A DNA stretch of 64,000 nucleotides from Marine Group I thaumarchaeote (lineage in GTDB: Archaea; Thermoproteota; Nitrososphaeria; Nitrososphaerales; Nitrosopumilaceae), in contig JACATA010000003.1 of NCBI GenBank assembly GCA_013390375.1, positions 1-64,000 of the forward strand, written 5' to 3'. The position numbers were made by a program, and so were the translations under genes. A model generated the notes under the pieces. That model searched no databases and was not told where the DNA came from. It saw only the letters and a list, made by a program, of their open reading frames with translations. This document shows positions 17,222-26,419 of this stretch, piece by piece. Every line of letters begins with the position of its first letter. The first letter of the stretch is position 1.

Positions 17222-18169
17222 TCAAGCTCTAATCTTGGGACCAGCACTAGGTTTACAAATTATTATATCACAGCCCACTTTCACAGAACTAAATCCTTTT
17301 TCCATAGACTTTCCAATCTTCTTTAGATTTTGAGATTTTTTACAGAAAGCGATTACAGATGGTCCTGCACCGCTTATAGTAACACCTAAAGCTCCTGCAT
17401 TAAGTGCATTATTCTTTACTTTTGAAAAACCTGGAATCAAATGTTTTCTAGCTGGTTCAACAATTACATCCTGAATAGATCTTCCAATAAGATCTGAATC
17501 TTTAAGCAAAAACCCTGAAACAATATTAGCAGCATTTGAGAGATTCACTGTCAAATCTGATAATTTAACGGTCTTTGGAATTACAGCTCTTGAAATCTTT
17601 GTCTTTTTCTTTGGCACCTTTAATTGCGGAACCGCTAAACATAAGACTAAGTTTTTTGGCGGTTCTAATCTAACAACTTCAAACGGTTTTGTTTTTACTA
17701 CTACAAACCCACCCAGTAACGATGCTGCAACATTATCATAATGGATAGTTCCTGCACTTGCTTTTTCTCCTATTCCGGCACATTTGATTAGCGTATTGCT
17801 ATCTAATTTTAGATTAAATAATTTGTTGAATGCTAATGCAGCTGCTGCAGCCGAAGCAGCACTGCTCCCCATTCCAAACCCAGCTGGAACACCTTTCTTA
17901 ATTCTAATCTCAATCCCAGATTTTATTTTGAATTTTTGTTTCATTGCTTTTACTACCAATCCAGCAGTGTTTTGTTGCGGATCTTTTGGTACATCATCTG
18001 TAGTTAGTATTCTAACTCCATGCCATGGTCTGTTTGTAGTGATAGATTTGTTAGTTTTACTTAGTGTTATTTCGTCATAGAATGCATCTAATGCCAAACC
18101 AAACACATCAAAACCTGGACCCAAGTTTGCAGTTGATGATGGTGCGCGTACCTTAACATTTGTAACCAT
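17222..18169 (-). CDS. thrB: Homoserine kinase (GHMP family)
   Basis: 315 aa. Phosphorylates homoserine for threonine synthesis. GHMP motif 1 is at the N-terminus (SSTANLGPGFDVFG), the ATP-binding PAGFGMGSSAAS follows near residues 92-103, and motif 3 (GVTISGAGPSVIAF) is near the C-terminus. All three are intact. First gene of a unit with queC. Confidence 0.93.
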   Translation of the reverse strand: MVTNVKVRAPSSTANLGPGFDVFGLALDAFYDEITLSKTNKSITTNRPWHGVRILTTDDVPKDPQQNTAGLVVKAMKQKFKIKSGIEIRIKKGVPAGFGMGSSAASAAAAALAFNKLFNLKLDSNTLIKCAGIGEKASAGTIHYDNVAASLLGGFVVVKTKPFEVVRLEPPKNLVLCLAVPQLKVPKKKTKISRAVIPKTVKLSDLTVNLSNAANIVSGFLLKDSDLIGRSIQDVIVEPARKHLIPGFSKVKNNALNAGALGVTISGAGPSVIAFCKKSQNLKKIGKSMEKGFSSVKVGCDIIICKPSAGPKIRA

Positions 18170-18241
18170 TAACCTTCAGCCTCGCTCGTCAGAATCTCTT
18201 TTTTGATTGGCTTATATTTGAATGCATGAAAAATTCTTCGA

Positions 18242-19339
18242 ATGGACTGGCGAATTGCAGTTATTCCTGCAACTATGATTCCCATTATCATAATCATTAT
18301 TCAATTTGATATAAAATTAGAAGACGTTCTTGCCATAGGTGCACTGCCTTTCATTGCAGCAGCATTAGTCATGATGGCAAAACTAGGATTACAGGGATTA
18401 AAACTAAGTTACATTGCAAGAACATTCCTCGGCCCTTTTGATTCCATTAAGAATTTAGTAGCAATGAGGGTTGGAAGTGAATTTATTAAATTTACAACGC
18501 CAATGTTTGTTGGAGCAGAATTTGCTGTAATTTATTACTTGACTAAAAAGCGAGTTTCGCCAGCAAAAGCAGCGTGGGTAGCAATTGTTGATATTGTCAC
18601 AGAAGTTCTTGCTGGAGGCGTACTGTCAATCCTTGCTGGTGTTATTGCATTACTAAGTGGTGCTTATGTGGTTGCTACCATAGTTTTAGCAACTAGTATT
18701 ATAGTAACTACGATTTGGACTGTATTATTTTTCGTTTCATCAAAACATACATTTCAAGTGCCAAAAGGCATCGCTACATTAATGAGAACAGTTGGAAAGG
18801 AGCGCGGTAAGAAATCTCTAAAACAAACCAATATTTGGTTGGAAGAAGTATGTACATTAAGTAGGGAAAATTTAGGTTCACCCAAAACAAAAAAAGTTTT
18901 TGTTGTTGGTTTCTTAACGGCTTTAATTGCTTGGATTTTATACGGAATTTCATTTTTGATCATAGCAAACAGTGTTGGATTTACCATAGAATTTTTCGAG
19001 TCTATAATGGCTGTGATGGCTGCAAACGCAATAGGAAACTTGCCTATTACTGTAGGTGGTTCCGGATTGGCAGAATTTGGGATTGTTGCGTATATTAATA
19101 ATCTTGATCCTTTTAATTTAGTAATTCCAGAAAAAGGGCTTGAATGGAATGCTGTGATAGGCTGGAGGATTGCAACATATTATGTACCAATTGTCGTAAC
19201 TTGGGTTCTACTAGTCAAGTTTGCTTTAGGCAAATATACAAGACCAGAAACTGCTCAGAGTAAATGCCCGGTCTGTGGGAAGTTAATCAGTGATAGTGAA
19301 TTTGCAGGACATATGGAAAGTACACACCAAACTGAATAG
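18242..19339 (+). CDS. Flippase-like membrane protein (YbhN/LPG-synthase TM domain) with C-terminal zinc finger
   Basis: 365 aa. About eight membrane helices cover residues 5-335 and match the COG0392 lysylphosphatidylglycerol-synthase membrane domain, with the MRVGSEFIKFTTP and NLPITVGGSGLAEFGIV segments. Family members are thought to move lipids or glycolipid carriers across membranes. The C-terminal 25 residues add a C2H2 finger (CPVCGK ... HMESTH) on the cytoplasmic side. Cargo unknown. Confidence 0.82.
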   Translation: MDWRIAVIPATMIPIIIIIIQFDIKLEDVLAIGALPFIAAALVMMAKLGLQGLKLSYIARTFLGPFDSIKNLVAMRVGSEFIKFTTPMFVGAEFAVIYYLTKKRVSPAKAAWVAIVDIVTEVLAGGVLSILAGVIALLSGAYVVATIVLATSIIVTTIWTVLFFVSSKHTFQVPKGIATLMRTVGKERGKKSLKQTNIWLEEVCTLSRENLGSPKTKKVFVVGFLTALIAWILYGISFLIIANSVGFTIEFFESIMAVMAANAIGNLPITVGGSGLAEFGIVAYINNLDPFNLVIPEKGLEWNAVIGWRIATYYVPIVVTWVLLVKFALGKYTRPETAQSKCPVCGKLISDSEFAGHMESTHQTE

Positions 19340-19372
19340 AAAGTACTTATTTTTCTTCGACATTTCTAAATT

Positions 19373-20179
19373 ATGAATTTTAAGAATAAAGTGGTTGTAA
19401 TTACTGGCGCCTCTAGTGGAATTGGTGAGGCATCAGCTATCAAATTTGCTAAAAAAAACGCTAAGGTGGTTTTGGTAGCTAGAAGAAAAGAAAAACTACT
19501 TCAAGTGCAAAAAGAAATTTCACAATATACAGATTCTACTCTAGTTCACCAATGTGATGTTTCTAACAAATCACAAGTTAAGGAGATGGCTGATACAGTG
19601 CTAGATACATTTGGTCGAATTGATGTTTTAGTAAATAATGCAGGATTCGTTATTTATGGTAAGGTTTCTGAGCTTACCATTGAAGAAATAGAATCACAGA
19701 TGGAAACAAACTACTTTGGAATGATATACTGCACGAAGAATTTTCTTTCACATATGATTGAACAAGACCAAGGACACATCGTAAATGTTGCATCTGTAGG
19801 AGCTAGTTTCGGAGTTCCTGGTGTTGCTTCATACTGTGCAACTAAATTTGCTATGCTGGGCTTTTCAGAGGGGTTAAAACATGAGCTTTCTGGAACAGGA
19901 GTAGATGTAACCGTTGTTAGTCCAATAATGGTAGACACTCCTTTGTTTGATCATCCATCTTTTGAAAATTTTTCAAAGCGTTCTACAATAGCTATCTTGA
20001 GTCCGGAAAAAGTAGCAAACGCAATTCTCAAAGCTGCAAATTCGTCAAAACTGGAGATTGTTGTTCCCTCAGTTGCTAGAGCTGGAATATGGGCAAAACA
20101 CAATTTCCCATTTTTGATAAATCCAATAATTGGTAATGCTTTTAGAAAACAGTTAACAAAAAGAACTTCTAAAAAATAA
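19373..20179 (+). CDS. Short-chain dehydrogenase/reductase
   Basis: 268 aa classical SDR. The cofactor motif TGASSGIG is at residues 11-18, NNAG at 88-91, and the catalytic Ser141 (SVGAS), Tyr154 and Lys158 (YCATK) are present. Arginines after the first beta strand (VARRKEK) favour NADP(H). The substrate is unknown; the C-terminus is hydrophobic and may touch the membrane. It follows the flippase-like gene by 33 nt. Confidence 0.88.
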   Translation: MNFKNKVVVITGASSGIGEASAIKFAKKNAKVVLVARRKEKLLQVQKEISQYTDSTLVHQCDVSNKSQVKEMADTVLDTFGRIDVLVNNAGFVIYGKVSELTIEEIESQMETNYFGMIYCTKNFLSHMIEQDQGHIVNVASVGASFGVPGVASYCATKFAMLGFSEGLKHELSGTGVDVTVVSPIMVDTPLFDHPSFENFSKRSTIAILSPEKVANAILKAANSSKLEIVVPSVARAGIWAKHNFPFLINPIIGNAFRKQLTKRTSKK

Positions 20180-20180
20180 T

Positions 20181-20561
20181 TTAAGCCTGTTTTTCTTTCT
20201 TACTTTTCTGCCACCATTCTAAATAATCATATTGTTTATCTTCTTTTGTAAATTCTCTTTGGTTAAGCCTATCACGTATGTCAGATATTTGTTCCCTGGT
20301 GGCATACAATCCACATCTCTTGCAGACGAAATGTTTTGTGGAAGGATCTAATTTCATAGGGATTTCAATATCAGATCCTATATCTCTATCACTAGGAATG
20401 AAATAATCTTTATCTTCCTCTTCTGCCTTTGCAGCCTCCATCTCATACTGTTTTTTAAGAGCCTTTTTTTCTCGTGCAACGCATTCAGGGCAATTAGGCA
20501 ACGTTGACAAGACTAAATTTTTTCCATAAAAGCGTTCGCAAAGCCAGAATGATCGCATCAC
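20181..20561 (-). CDS. Zinc-ribbon-like protein of unknown function
   Basis: 126 aa. Two Cys pairs, CPEC (24-27) and CKRC (80-83), could form one split zinc ribbon around an acidic helical insert. The C-terminus is charged and helical. Convergent with the SDR, 1 nt apart. A stem-forming element lies just upstream. No named family recognised. Confidence 0.65.
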   Translation of the reverse strand: MMRSFWLCERFYGKNLVLSTLPNCPECVAREKKALKKQYEMEAAKAEEEDKDYFIPSDRDIGSDIEIPMKLDPSTKHFVCKRCGLYATREQISDIRDRLNQREFTKEDKQYDYLEWWQKSKKEKQA

Positions 20562-20582
20562 AACTTCTAAAAAATATGCCCA

Positions 20583-20642
20583 GTACGTGGATTACATCTT
20601 CATCCCGTTAAGGTCAGTTCGCCCATCGAACATACCACGTAC
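20583..20642 (-). other. Stem-loop element in a same-strand intergenic gap
   Basis: An 8-bp perfect inverted repeat (GTACGTGG at 20583-20590 and CCACGTAC at 20635-20642) encloses a second 5-bp hairpin (GTTCG/CGAAC) with a 5-nt loop. It lies in the 109-bp gap upstream of the zinc-ribbon gene, so it could be its 5' leader, a terminator of the gene before, or a small RNA. Confidence 0.4.
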
Positions 20643-20670
20643 CAGACTACCAAAAACTGTCATGTTGAAT

Positions 20671-21906
20671 CTATTTCTTTCTTTCTAGAATCTCTGAGAC
20701 AATTTTAGCGGTATTTTCAGCCCCGTTTCCATCAAAATTTTTAGAGAACTCTTCTAATCTTTCTTGATATTTGTTATAATTTTGCCTTATCATTTGAATT
20801 GCCTTAATTACTTGTTTTTTGCTTTCCGCTAAAACTCCTAACTGCTTTTCTTCTGCCCATTTTATTTGATTTGTATGCTCATCATAAATTGGCATTCCAA
20901 TTATGGGTTTTGAGCTCACACCCATTATTTCTCCCATTATTGTATGTGAGCCGTTGATTACTGCGTATTTGCATTCCTTTAACACTGTCTGCCTTTCATG
21001 TTCTGTCAAAAAACCAATGTCAATTTGAATCCAATCAACTTTTTTTTCACATGCCTCTAAAACTGAATATTTTTTTCCGTCTTTTCCAACAACTTTATCA
21101 ATAGATTTGTCATTTTTGGCATGAGAAATAATTCGTCGTTCGTCCTTCATCTCAGTTTCATGGAAAACTTCTTCATATCTTTGACCGGTACCATCATTGG
21201 TCGGTTCATTTCCCGTTCTCATCCAATATCCAAAATCTGTTCCATCAACAAGCCGTTCCAAATCTGTTATTGGTGCAGAATTTACTGATTTTCTGTTTGA
21301 GAAATGACCAACATACGTAACTTTGTCCTTAATGGTATCAGGAAAATTCAAGTTATATTCACAAATTGTATGTGGTGGAGCCGAGTCTGCCACTAATATT
21401 CTAGTAGCCTTTGCAATTTGTTTTGATACAAAATACAATCCTGGTTTCAAATAGCTTCGAGATTTCCACAACTTAGGCATGTATTGATTTGTGACAAATA
21501 GACTAGGAATTCCTCTCTTCTTAGCTAGTACATTGGAGCCCATATCTCCGTCATTTATCACAAGATCAAATTTTTCCTTGTTATAGAATTCCCTTTCTTT
21601 TTTCATGTAGTTTTTAACTTGATTTACCAACGAATGATTATCTGCTACTGGGAAAAATATGTTAAGTAAGGATAACGAAATACTTGGACCGACCTTCCCA
21701 TCTATTGGGGTTGGCATTAAAACTTCATGAATATTCTTTTGTTTATCTGGAAACTTTTTAAGCAATTTTTTGTAAATTTCTCCCTTGCTAAAATAATGCA
21801 TATCAAACTCCTCACTGAGATATTTTGGCAGTGCATCATCAAGTCTCATCATACGTGTGTAATGCCCGTTCCCCCAAGGATAGATAAACTGGCCTATTTT
21901 TTTCAT
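20671..21906 (-). CDS. Glycosyltransferase (MurG/MJ1255-like fold)
   Basis: 411 aa. The N-terminus (GQFIYPWGNGHYTRMMRL) has the glycine/histidine loop of GT-B sugar transferases. The C-terminal half ends with NGSHTIMGEIMGVSSKP and IGMPIYDEHTNQ, matching the nucleotide-sugar pocket of MurG-like enzymes and the archaeal MJ1255 family. Probably cytoplasmic, acting on a lipid or protein glycan. It starts 6 nt after the ThiI-like gene, so it shares its transcript. Confidence 0.8.
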   Translation of the reverse strand: MKKIGQFIYPWGNGHYTRMMRLDDALPKYLSEEFDMHYFSKGEIYKKLLKKFPDKQKNIHEVLMPTPIDGKVGPSISLSLLNIFFPVADNHSLVNQVKNYMKKEREFYNKEKFDLVINDGDMGSNVLAKKRGIPSLFVTNQYMPKLWKSRSYLKPGLYFVSKQIAKATRILVADSAPPHTICEYNLNFPDTIKDKVTYVGHFSNRKSVNSAPITDLERLVDGTDFGYWMRTGNEPTNDGTGQRYEEVFHETEMKDERRIISHAKNDKSIDKVVGKDGKKYSVLEACEKKVDWIQIDIGFLTEHERQTVLKECKYAVINGSHTIMGEIMGVSSKPIIGMPIYDEHTNQIKWAEEKQLGVLAESKKQVIKAIQMIRQNYNKYQERLEEFSKNFDGNGAENTAKIVSEILERKK

Positions 21907-21912
21907 AAACCT

Positions 21913-23082
21913 TCAATGATCCGATCTTACTTCATCTAAAATCTCATGAACGTTATTTGGTCCTACGCTAACTGAGACAGTTTTTTTACTCATTATAGAT
22001 TCTTCAACAATTTTTTCAATTTTTTTTGGGGATTGTTTAAAATTATAAAACTTTGAACTTCCTAGTTTTTTAATCCTGCTTAGATATTTTTCTAACCCGA
22101 TCTCTTTTGCAGTTTCAAACACATTATCATCCAATCCAGATAAAGGAAAATATGGTATCAAATCTTTGTTGTATACTTGTTTGATCAAGCTCTCAACAAA
22201 ATCAACTGGAAAAATTAGCGGAGACATACCTAAAGAAATTCTTTTGATGCTATTTGTAGCTGCTATTCGTACGAGCATTTTGGCTGTGATTTCTGTTAGC
22301 AATAATGATGTTAGTTTTTTATTAACACGTATTTTATAAAACTCCAAATTTATTTTTGGTTTAACTGTTCTATGTATTATCTGATTAACCATTTTAACCA
22401 AATGTAACAACTCTGAATCTTTGTTATAGCAAACTATGATCTTTACATCAAATCCTTGCTTTATCGTTTCAAGACATGAGACTGCTGACAACTCATCAAA
22501 AATACAGCAGACTATTTCCTTATTTTGTGAATTGTTTGGAATTCCTCCAAGACCAGTATCATAATAAATACAAATGTACGCATTTAGTTTTGTCAAACAA
22601 ACGTGAAGCTTTCTGTCATGTTTCTTACTAGTGCCAGGTTTGATTCCCATTCCAGCAGTTTTTTCAATTAGGGAAGAGGTAGCTGCAATTTCAATGTCCT
22701 TTGTCACAAATCCCTTGGCGTGTCCCTCCACTTGCAAAAGAAATCTTTCACCCTCAAGAAAAATATCAACGCCAACTTTTGAGATACCGTTTACAATTGA
22801 TTCAAAATCATTAGCAACTTGTTTTGCAATTGCAACGCCCTTGATTCCGAACAACGTGTTGATAGCTGATGATGCAAAAACTGGATCATCCGCTTCAACT
22901 ATTATTATATCACCTTCTCTTCTTATTTTATGAAATTTTTGATTTTGTATTTTTAGAACTTTTTTAATGTTTGTTACAAGAGATGTAACCTTATTTTTAG
23001 AAAATATAGACGGAAATACTACAACGAAAATCTCATCTTTCAATATAATACCCTGGCATGTTTGTAATTTTAGAATTGTCAT
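21913..23082 (-). CDS. THUMP/ThiI-like protein without a PP-loop
   Basis: 389 aa. Residues 50-170 resemble a THUMP RNA-binding domain followed by the ThiI linker (VEGHAKGFVTKDIEIAATSSLIEK, GMGIKPGTSKKHDRKLHV). Where ThiI has its ATP pyrophosphatase SGGxDS loop, this protein reads CCIFDELSAVSCLE, so the catalytic loop is gone, and no rhodanese domain is seen. It may bind tRNA without thiolating it, or act with another subunit. Divergent from cysH, with starts within about 50 nt. Confidence 0.75.
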   Translation of the reverse strand: MTILKLQTCQGIILKDEIFVVVFPSIFSKNKVTSLVTNIKKVLKIQNQKFHKIRREGDIIIVEADDPVFASSAINTLFGIKGVAIAKQVANDFESIVNGISKVGVDIFLEGERFLLQVEGHAKGFVTKDIEIAATSSLIEKTAGMGIKPGTSKKHDRKLHVCLTKLNAYICIYYDTGLGGIPNNSQNKEIVCCIFDELSAVSCLETIKQGFDVKIIVCYNKDSELLHLVKMVNQIIHRTVKPKINLEFYKIRVNKKLTSLLLTEITAKMLVRIAATNSIKRISLGMSPLIFPVDFVESLIKQVYNKDLIPYFPLSGLDDNVFETAKEIGLEKYLSRIKKLGSSKFYNFKQSPKKIEKIVEESIMSKKTVSVSVGPNNVHEILDEVRSDH

Positions 23083-23129
23083 TGAATCATATCAGTAATG
23101 ATTATAAAACAAACCAAAAAATGATTGCT

Positions 23130-23849
23130 ATGTCAAAATTTACCCCAGAGCAAGTATCCGAATTAAATGATAAATTAAAAACCCCTGAAGAGGTACTGCA
23201 ATGGGGTTTAGAAAACATTCATCCTAAACTTGCGTTGGCATCAAGTTTTGGCGCTGAAGATGTATGCGTAATTCACATGTTATCAAAAATTAATCCAGAA
23301 GCCAGAGTTTTTTCATTAGATACAGGAAGATTAAATCAGGAAACATACGACGTTATGGATGAAATAAGAAAAAAGTACAATTCTAAAATTGAAATTACTT
23401 TTCCTGACGCAAGCGAGGTAATTGAGATGGTGCAAACTCATGGATTAAATCTGTTCTACGAGAGTGCTGAAAATAGAAAATTGTGTTGTGGTGTTAGAAA
23501 AGTACATCCCTTGAATAAGATGTTATCTACTTTGGATGGTTGGATTACTGGTCTTAGAAGTGATCAAACTCAAAATAGGCAAGCATCTAAAAAAATTGAA
23601 ATTGATGAACAACACGACAGTATGGTAAAGCTTAACCCAATTCTTGATTGGAGTTGGGACCAAACAATGGGTTATATCAAAGAAAATGACATTCCTTACA
23701 ATAAATTAATTGATCAAGGCTTTCCTAGTATTGGTTGTGAGCCATGTACAAGAGCAATAAAACCTGGTGAAGATTTACGAGCAGGCCGTTGGTGGTGGGA
23801 AAATCAATCCGATAAGGAATGCGGCCTACATATGGAACACAACAAGTAA
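23130..23849 (+). CDS. cysH: APS/PAPS reductase
   Basis: 239 aa from ATG 23130; ATG 23121 is equally possible, and the longest frame (23058) would overlap the divergent gene. It has the PP-loop-like SSFGAEDV and two Cys pairs: CCGVRK and CEPC followed by [18 protein letters not shown]. The four cysteines fit an iron-sulfur cluster and adenylyl sulfate (APS) as substrate, making sulfite for cysteine synthesis. sat follows at once. Confidence 0.9.
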   Translation: MSKFTPEQVSELNDKLKTPEEVLQWGLENIHPKLALASSFGAEDVCVIHMLSKINPEARVFSLDTGRLNQETYDVMDEIRKKYNSKIEITFPDASEVIEMVQTHGLNLFYESAENRKLCCGVRKVHPLNKMLSTLDGWITGLRSDQTQNRQASKKIEIDEQHDSMVKLNPILDWSWDQTMGYIKENDIPYNKLIDQGFPSIGCEPCTRAIKPGEDLRAGRWWWENQSDKECGLHMEHNK

Positions 23850-23854
23850 AAATC

Positions 23855-25000
23855 TTGTCCGAAGGCACTGCAGTATCTAAACCACACGGCGGAAATTTAG
23901 TAAACAGATTTTCAAATATTGATCCTTCTGGTCTTTCATCAATATCAATTAGTGCTGATCTCGCAAACGATGTAGAAAATATTGCTGATGGCATATTCAG
24001 TCCATTGGAAGGTTTCTTGTCTCAACAGGATTTTGAAAATGTAGTAGAGAAGGGAAGGCTTTCCAATGACATACCATGGACAATCCCAATTGTATTGGAT
24101 GTTGACGAGTCAACTGCCTCAAAAATAAAAGACTCTGGTAATGTTTTATTAAAAAATCCTGACGGATTAGGAGTTGCGGTATTAAATGTGGAAGAAGTTT
24201 TCACTTTTGATAAAGAGAAAACAGTAAAAGGTGTTTACGGCACAACTGACAATTCACATCCCGGTGTGGCAAAAACAATGGCAATGAATGATTTTCTTGT
24301 GAGCGGAAAAATAGATTATGTTAAGAGACCAGAAAATACAGAGATTAGAAAATTCAGAATGACCCCTCTAGAGACAAGAGAGGCTTTCTCTAAGGCTGGG
24401 TGGAAAAAAATTGTTGCCTTTCAGACAAGAAATCCACCGCATGTTGCTCATGAAATTCTCCAAAAGACAGCTATAACTACGCGGGACGGAGTTTTTGTTA
24501 ATCCACTTATTGGAAAGAAAAAATCTGGCGACTTCAAAGACGAAGTGATTATAAAATCATATGAGGCTATGATTGAGAATTATTACCCTGAGAATAGGTG
24601 CAAGTTAGGAACTCTTCATACAGAAATGAGATTTGCAGGACCCAAAGAAGCAATTCATCATGCTATAATGAGGCAGAACTATGGCTGTACACATATCATC
24701 ATTGGACGTGACCATGCAGGTGTTGGAAATTTTTACGACCCATTTGCAGCTCAAAAGATATTTGATGATTACCCTGATCTTGAGATTGCACCGATATTCT
24801 TTCCCGCATTCTTTTACTGCAGGAAGTGTCTTACATTTACCAACCCCAAAGTATGTCCTCACGGTGAGGAGTCAAGAGAACAAGTTAGCGGCACTAAGCT
24901 ACGTTCACTTATTCAAGAAGGAAAAGCGCCATCAGAATATAGCCTGCGACCAGAAGTTGCAAAAATCATTTTGAGCTATGACAAGCCGTTTGTAGACTAG
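23855..25000 (+). CDS. sat: Sulfate adenylyltransferase (ATP sulfurylase)
   Basis: 381 aa from TTG 23855, chosen because it leaves the conserved SKPHGG near residue 8 and clears the cysH stop by 5 nt; an ATG at 23819 would overlap cysH by 31 nt. Motifs [11 protein letters not shown] and [11 protein letters not shown] bind ATP and sulfate, and CRKC ... CPHG is a zinc site. It activates sulfate to APS, the substrate of the upstream reductase. The two genes form a compact assimilation unit. Confidence 0.93.
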   Translation: MSEGTAVSKPHGGNLVNRFSNIDPSGLSSISISADLANDVENIADGIFSPLEGFLSQQDFENVVEKGRLSNDIPWTIPIVLDVDESTASKIKDSGNVLLKNPDGLGVAVLNVEEVFTFDKEKTVKGVYGTTDNSHPGVAKTMAMNDFLVSGKIDYVKRPENTEIRKFRMTPLETREAFSKAGWKKIVAFQTRNPPHVAHEILQKTAITTRDGVFVNPLIGKKKSGDFKDEVIIKSYEAMIENYYPENRCKLGTLHTEMRFAGPKEAIHHAIMRQNYGCTHIIIGRDHAGVGNFYDPFAAQKIFDDYPDLEIAPIFFPAFFYCRKCLTFTNPKVCPHGEESREQVSGTKLRSLIQEGKAPSEYSLRPEVAKIILSYDKPFVD

Positions 25001-25031
25001 ATTTTTATCTCCGCCAAAAATTTCCTAAAAT

Positions 25032-25718
25032 ATGAAATACTTGCTTGTTATTTTTCTAGCCTTAACAACAACTTCTGTATTTGCTCAAGAACCTAAGATT
25101 GGAGATTACCTTGATCAGATCAACCCATCGTTAATCATCCAACAAACAGAAATTCCCTATTTTGAATTCAACAAAGTCATGAGTGATGCGGTAATAGTGG
25201 AGTTTGAAAATATACATGCAAGTAGCTGGCAGATAGAGTTTCATAATGATTTGTTATATGGAAACCCAGATGGAGATGCGGCAATACGCATTTATGATTC
25301 AGAGATCGCCAACAAATTTTTTGAGATTGGAATGGGAAGCCATCCGAGATACTCATACTGGATAGCTGCAGAAGTTCCAGAAACAGGATATGTTCTTCTT
25401 TATTCAGCTTACGAAAATGGCTGGGCTCCAGGAAAACCTACAAAGATTACATATTCTGAACAAGGCGGGCTAACTGTTGATAACGGCTTGCGAACAGTAC
25501 TATCAAATCTTGACATCTCACCGTTTGCAATAAAATCATATTCTGTTCACGGAATGAAGGGTTCTACTGATCCGCCAGCAGTAACAGATGGTGTCTTCAC
25601 TGTAAAAATCATATCAGCCGACTATGGCGAAAACCCACTTTCAATATTTCCGTTTGTTGTGACAGGCATTATTGGAGCCGGAGTTATTGCATTGATTATT
25701 TCTAAGAAGCGTTCTTAG
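25032..25718 (+). CDS. Exported protein with C-terminal membrane anchor
   Basis: 228 aa. Signal peptide at residues 1-18 (ending SVFA), a beta-rich outside domain, and a C-terminal membrane helix at about 203-223 followed by KKRS. This is a cell-surface anchored layout. No catalytic motif or known domain recognised. The 3' end overlaps the convergent nth gene by 17 nt. Confidence 0.7.
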   Translation: MKYLLVIFLALTTTSVFAQEPKIGDYLDQINPSLIIQQTEIPYFEFNKVMSDAVIVEFENIHASSWQIEFHNDLLYGNPDGDAAIRIYDSEIANKFFEIGMGSHPRYSYWIAAEVPETGYVLLYSAYENGWAPGKPTKITYSEQGGLTVDNGLRTVLSNLDISPFAIKSYSVHGMKGSTDPPAVTDGVFTVKIISADYGENPLSIFPFVVTGIIGAGVIALIISKKRS

Positions 25719-26355
25719 TTTTAAAATAATTACAACTGTTTCTAATTTTACATACGCTACACATTGGTGAAATTGGCTTGCAGATGTTCTGACCATACAT
25801 AACAAAAGTATTGTTTATGGGCAGCCAATATTTTTTTGGAACCTTTTTTCTTAATTCCATCTCTGTCTCCTCAGGTGTTTTTGTGTCTACCAAACCAAGC
25901 CTGTTGGAGATTCGATGAACGTGAGTGTCAACTGGTATTGCCGGTTTCTCAAACGCATATACAAGAACACAGTTTGCGGTCTTTCTGCCAACTCCGGGAA
26001 TCTCAACTAACTTGTCTATGTCTGCAGGAACCTTTCCATGATACTTGGTGAGAATGATATTTGCAACCTCGATTATACGTCTTGATTTTACATGGTAGAA
26101 TCCAACCGACTTTATTATCTTCTCAACATCTTTTGCCTTGGCATTTGCCAGTTTCTGTGGGGTGTTATACACCTTGAAGAGGCCTTTTACCGCCTTGGTA
26201 GTATTCTCATCCCTTGTTCTTGCGGAAAGCACTGTTCCAATCAGTATTTTGAAAGGACTGGCAGTTTCAGCTTGGTGTAACCCTTCTAATGCTGTATATC
26301 TGGGTGGCTTGACAGCCATCATCGTCTTTTGCATGCCATCAAGAATCCTCTTCAT
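25702..26355 (-). CDS. nth: Endonuclease III (DNA glycosylase/AP lyase)
   Basis: 217 aa. Helix-hairpin-helix VEIPGVGRKTANCV holds catalytic Lys125, and Asp143 lies in PVDTHVHR. The C-terminus has the [4Fe-4S] pattern C-x6-C-x2-C-x5-C. It removes oxidised pyrimidines in base excision repair. Full length for archaeal Nth. Confidence 0.94.
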   Translation of the reverse strand: MKRILDGMQKTMMAVKPPRYTALEGLHQAETASPFKILIGTVLSARTRDENTTKAVKGLFKVYNTPQKLANAKAKDVEKIIKSVGFYHVKSRRIIEVANIILTKYHGKVPADIDKLVEIPGVGRKTANCVLVYAFEKPAIPVDTHVHRISNRLGLVDTKTPEETEMELRKKVPKKYWLPINNTFVMYGQNICKPISPMCSVCKIRNSCNYFKTKNAS

Positions 26356-26382
26356 TTACATAGAATTTCGTATGATTTTTTG

Positions 26383-26390
26383 TTATAAGT
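26383..26390 (+). promoter_or_regulatory. TATA-like box of the zinc-ribbon gene
   Basis: TTATAAGT at 26383-26390 lies 30-37 nt before the TTG at 26420, supporting that codon as a leaderless start and arguing against the longer frame that runs antisense through nth. Confidence 0.4.
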
Positions 26391-26419
26391 TTAATTTTCA
26401 GCTAATAAAACGAAAACCA

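Noticed and set aside
20583-20642. tRNA-like fold
   Set aside because: Only 60 nt, no anticodon arm, and the inner loop is 5 nt without the TTC pattern.
26138-26419. N-terminal extension of the zinc-ribbon frame
   Set aside because: It lies antisense to nth, reads as hydrophobic filler, and a TATA-like box points to TTG 26420.
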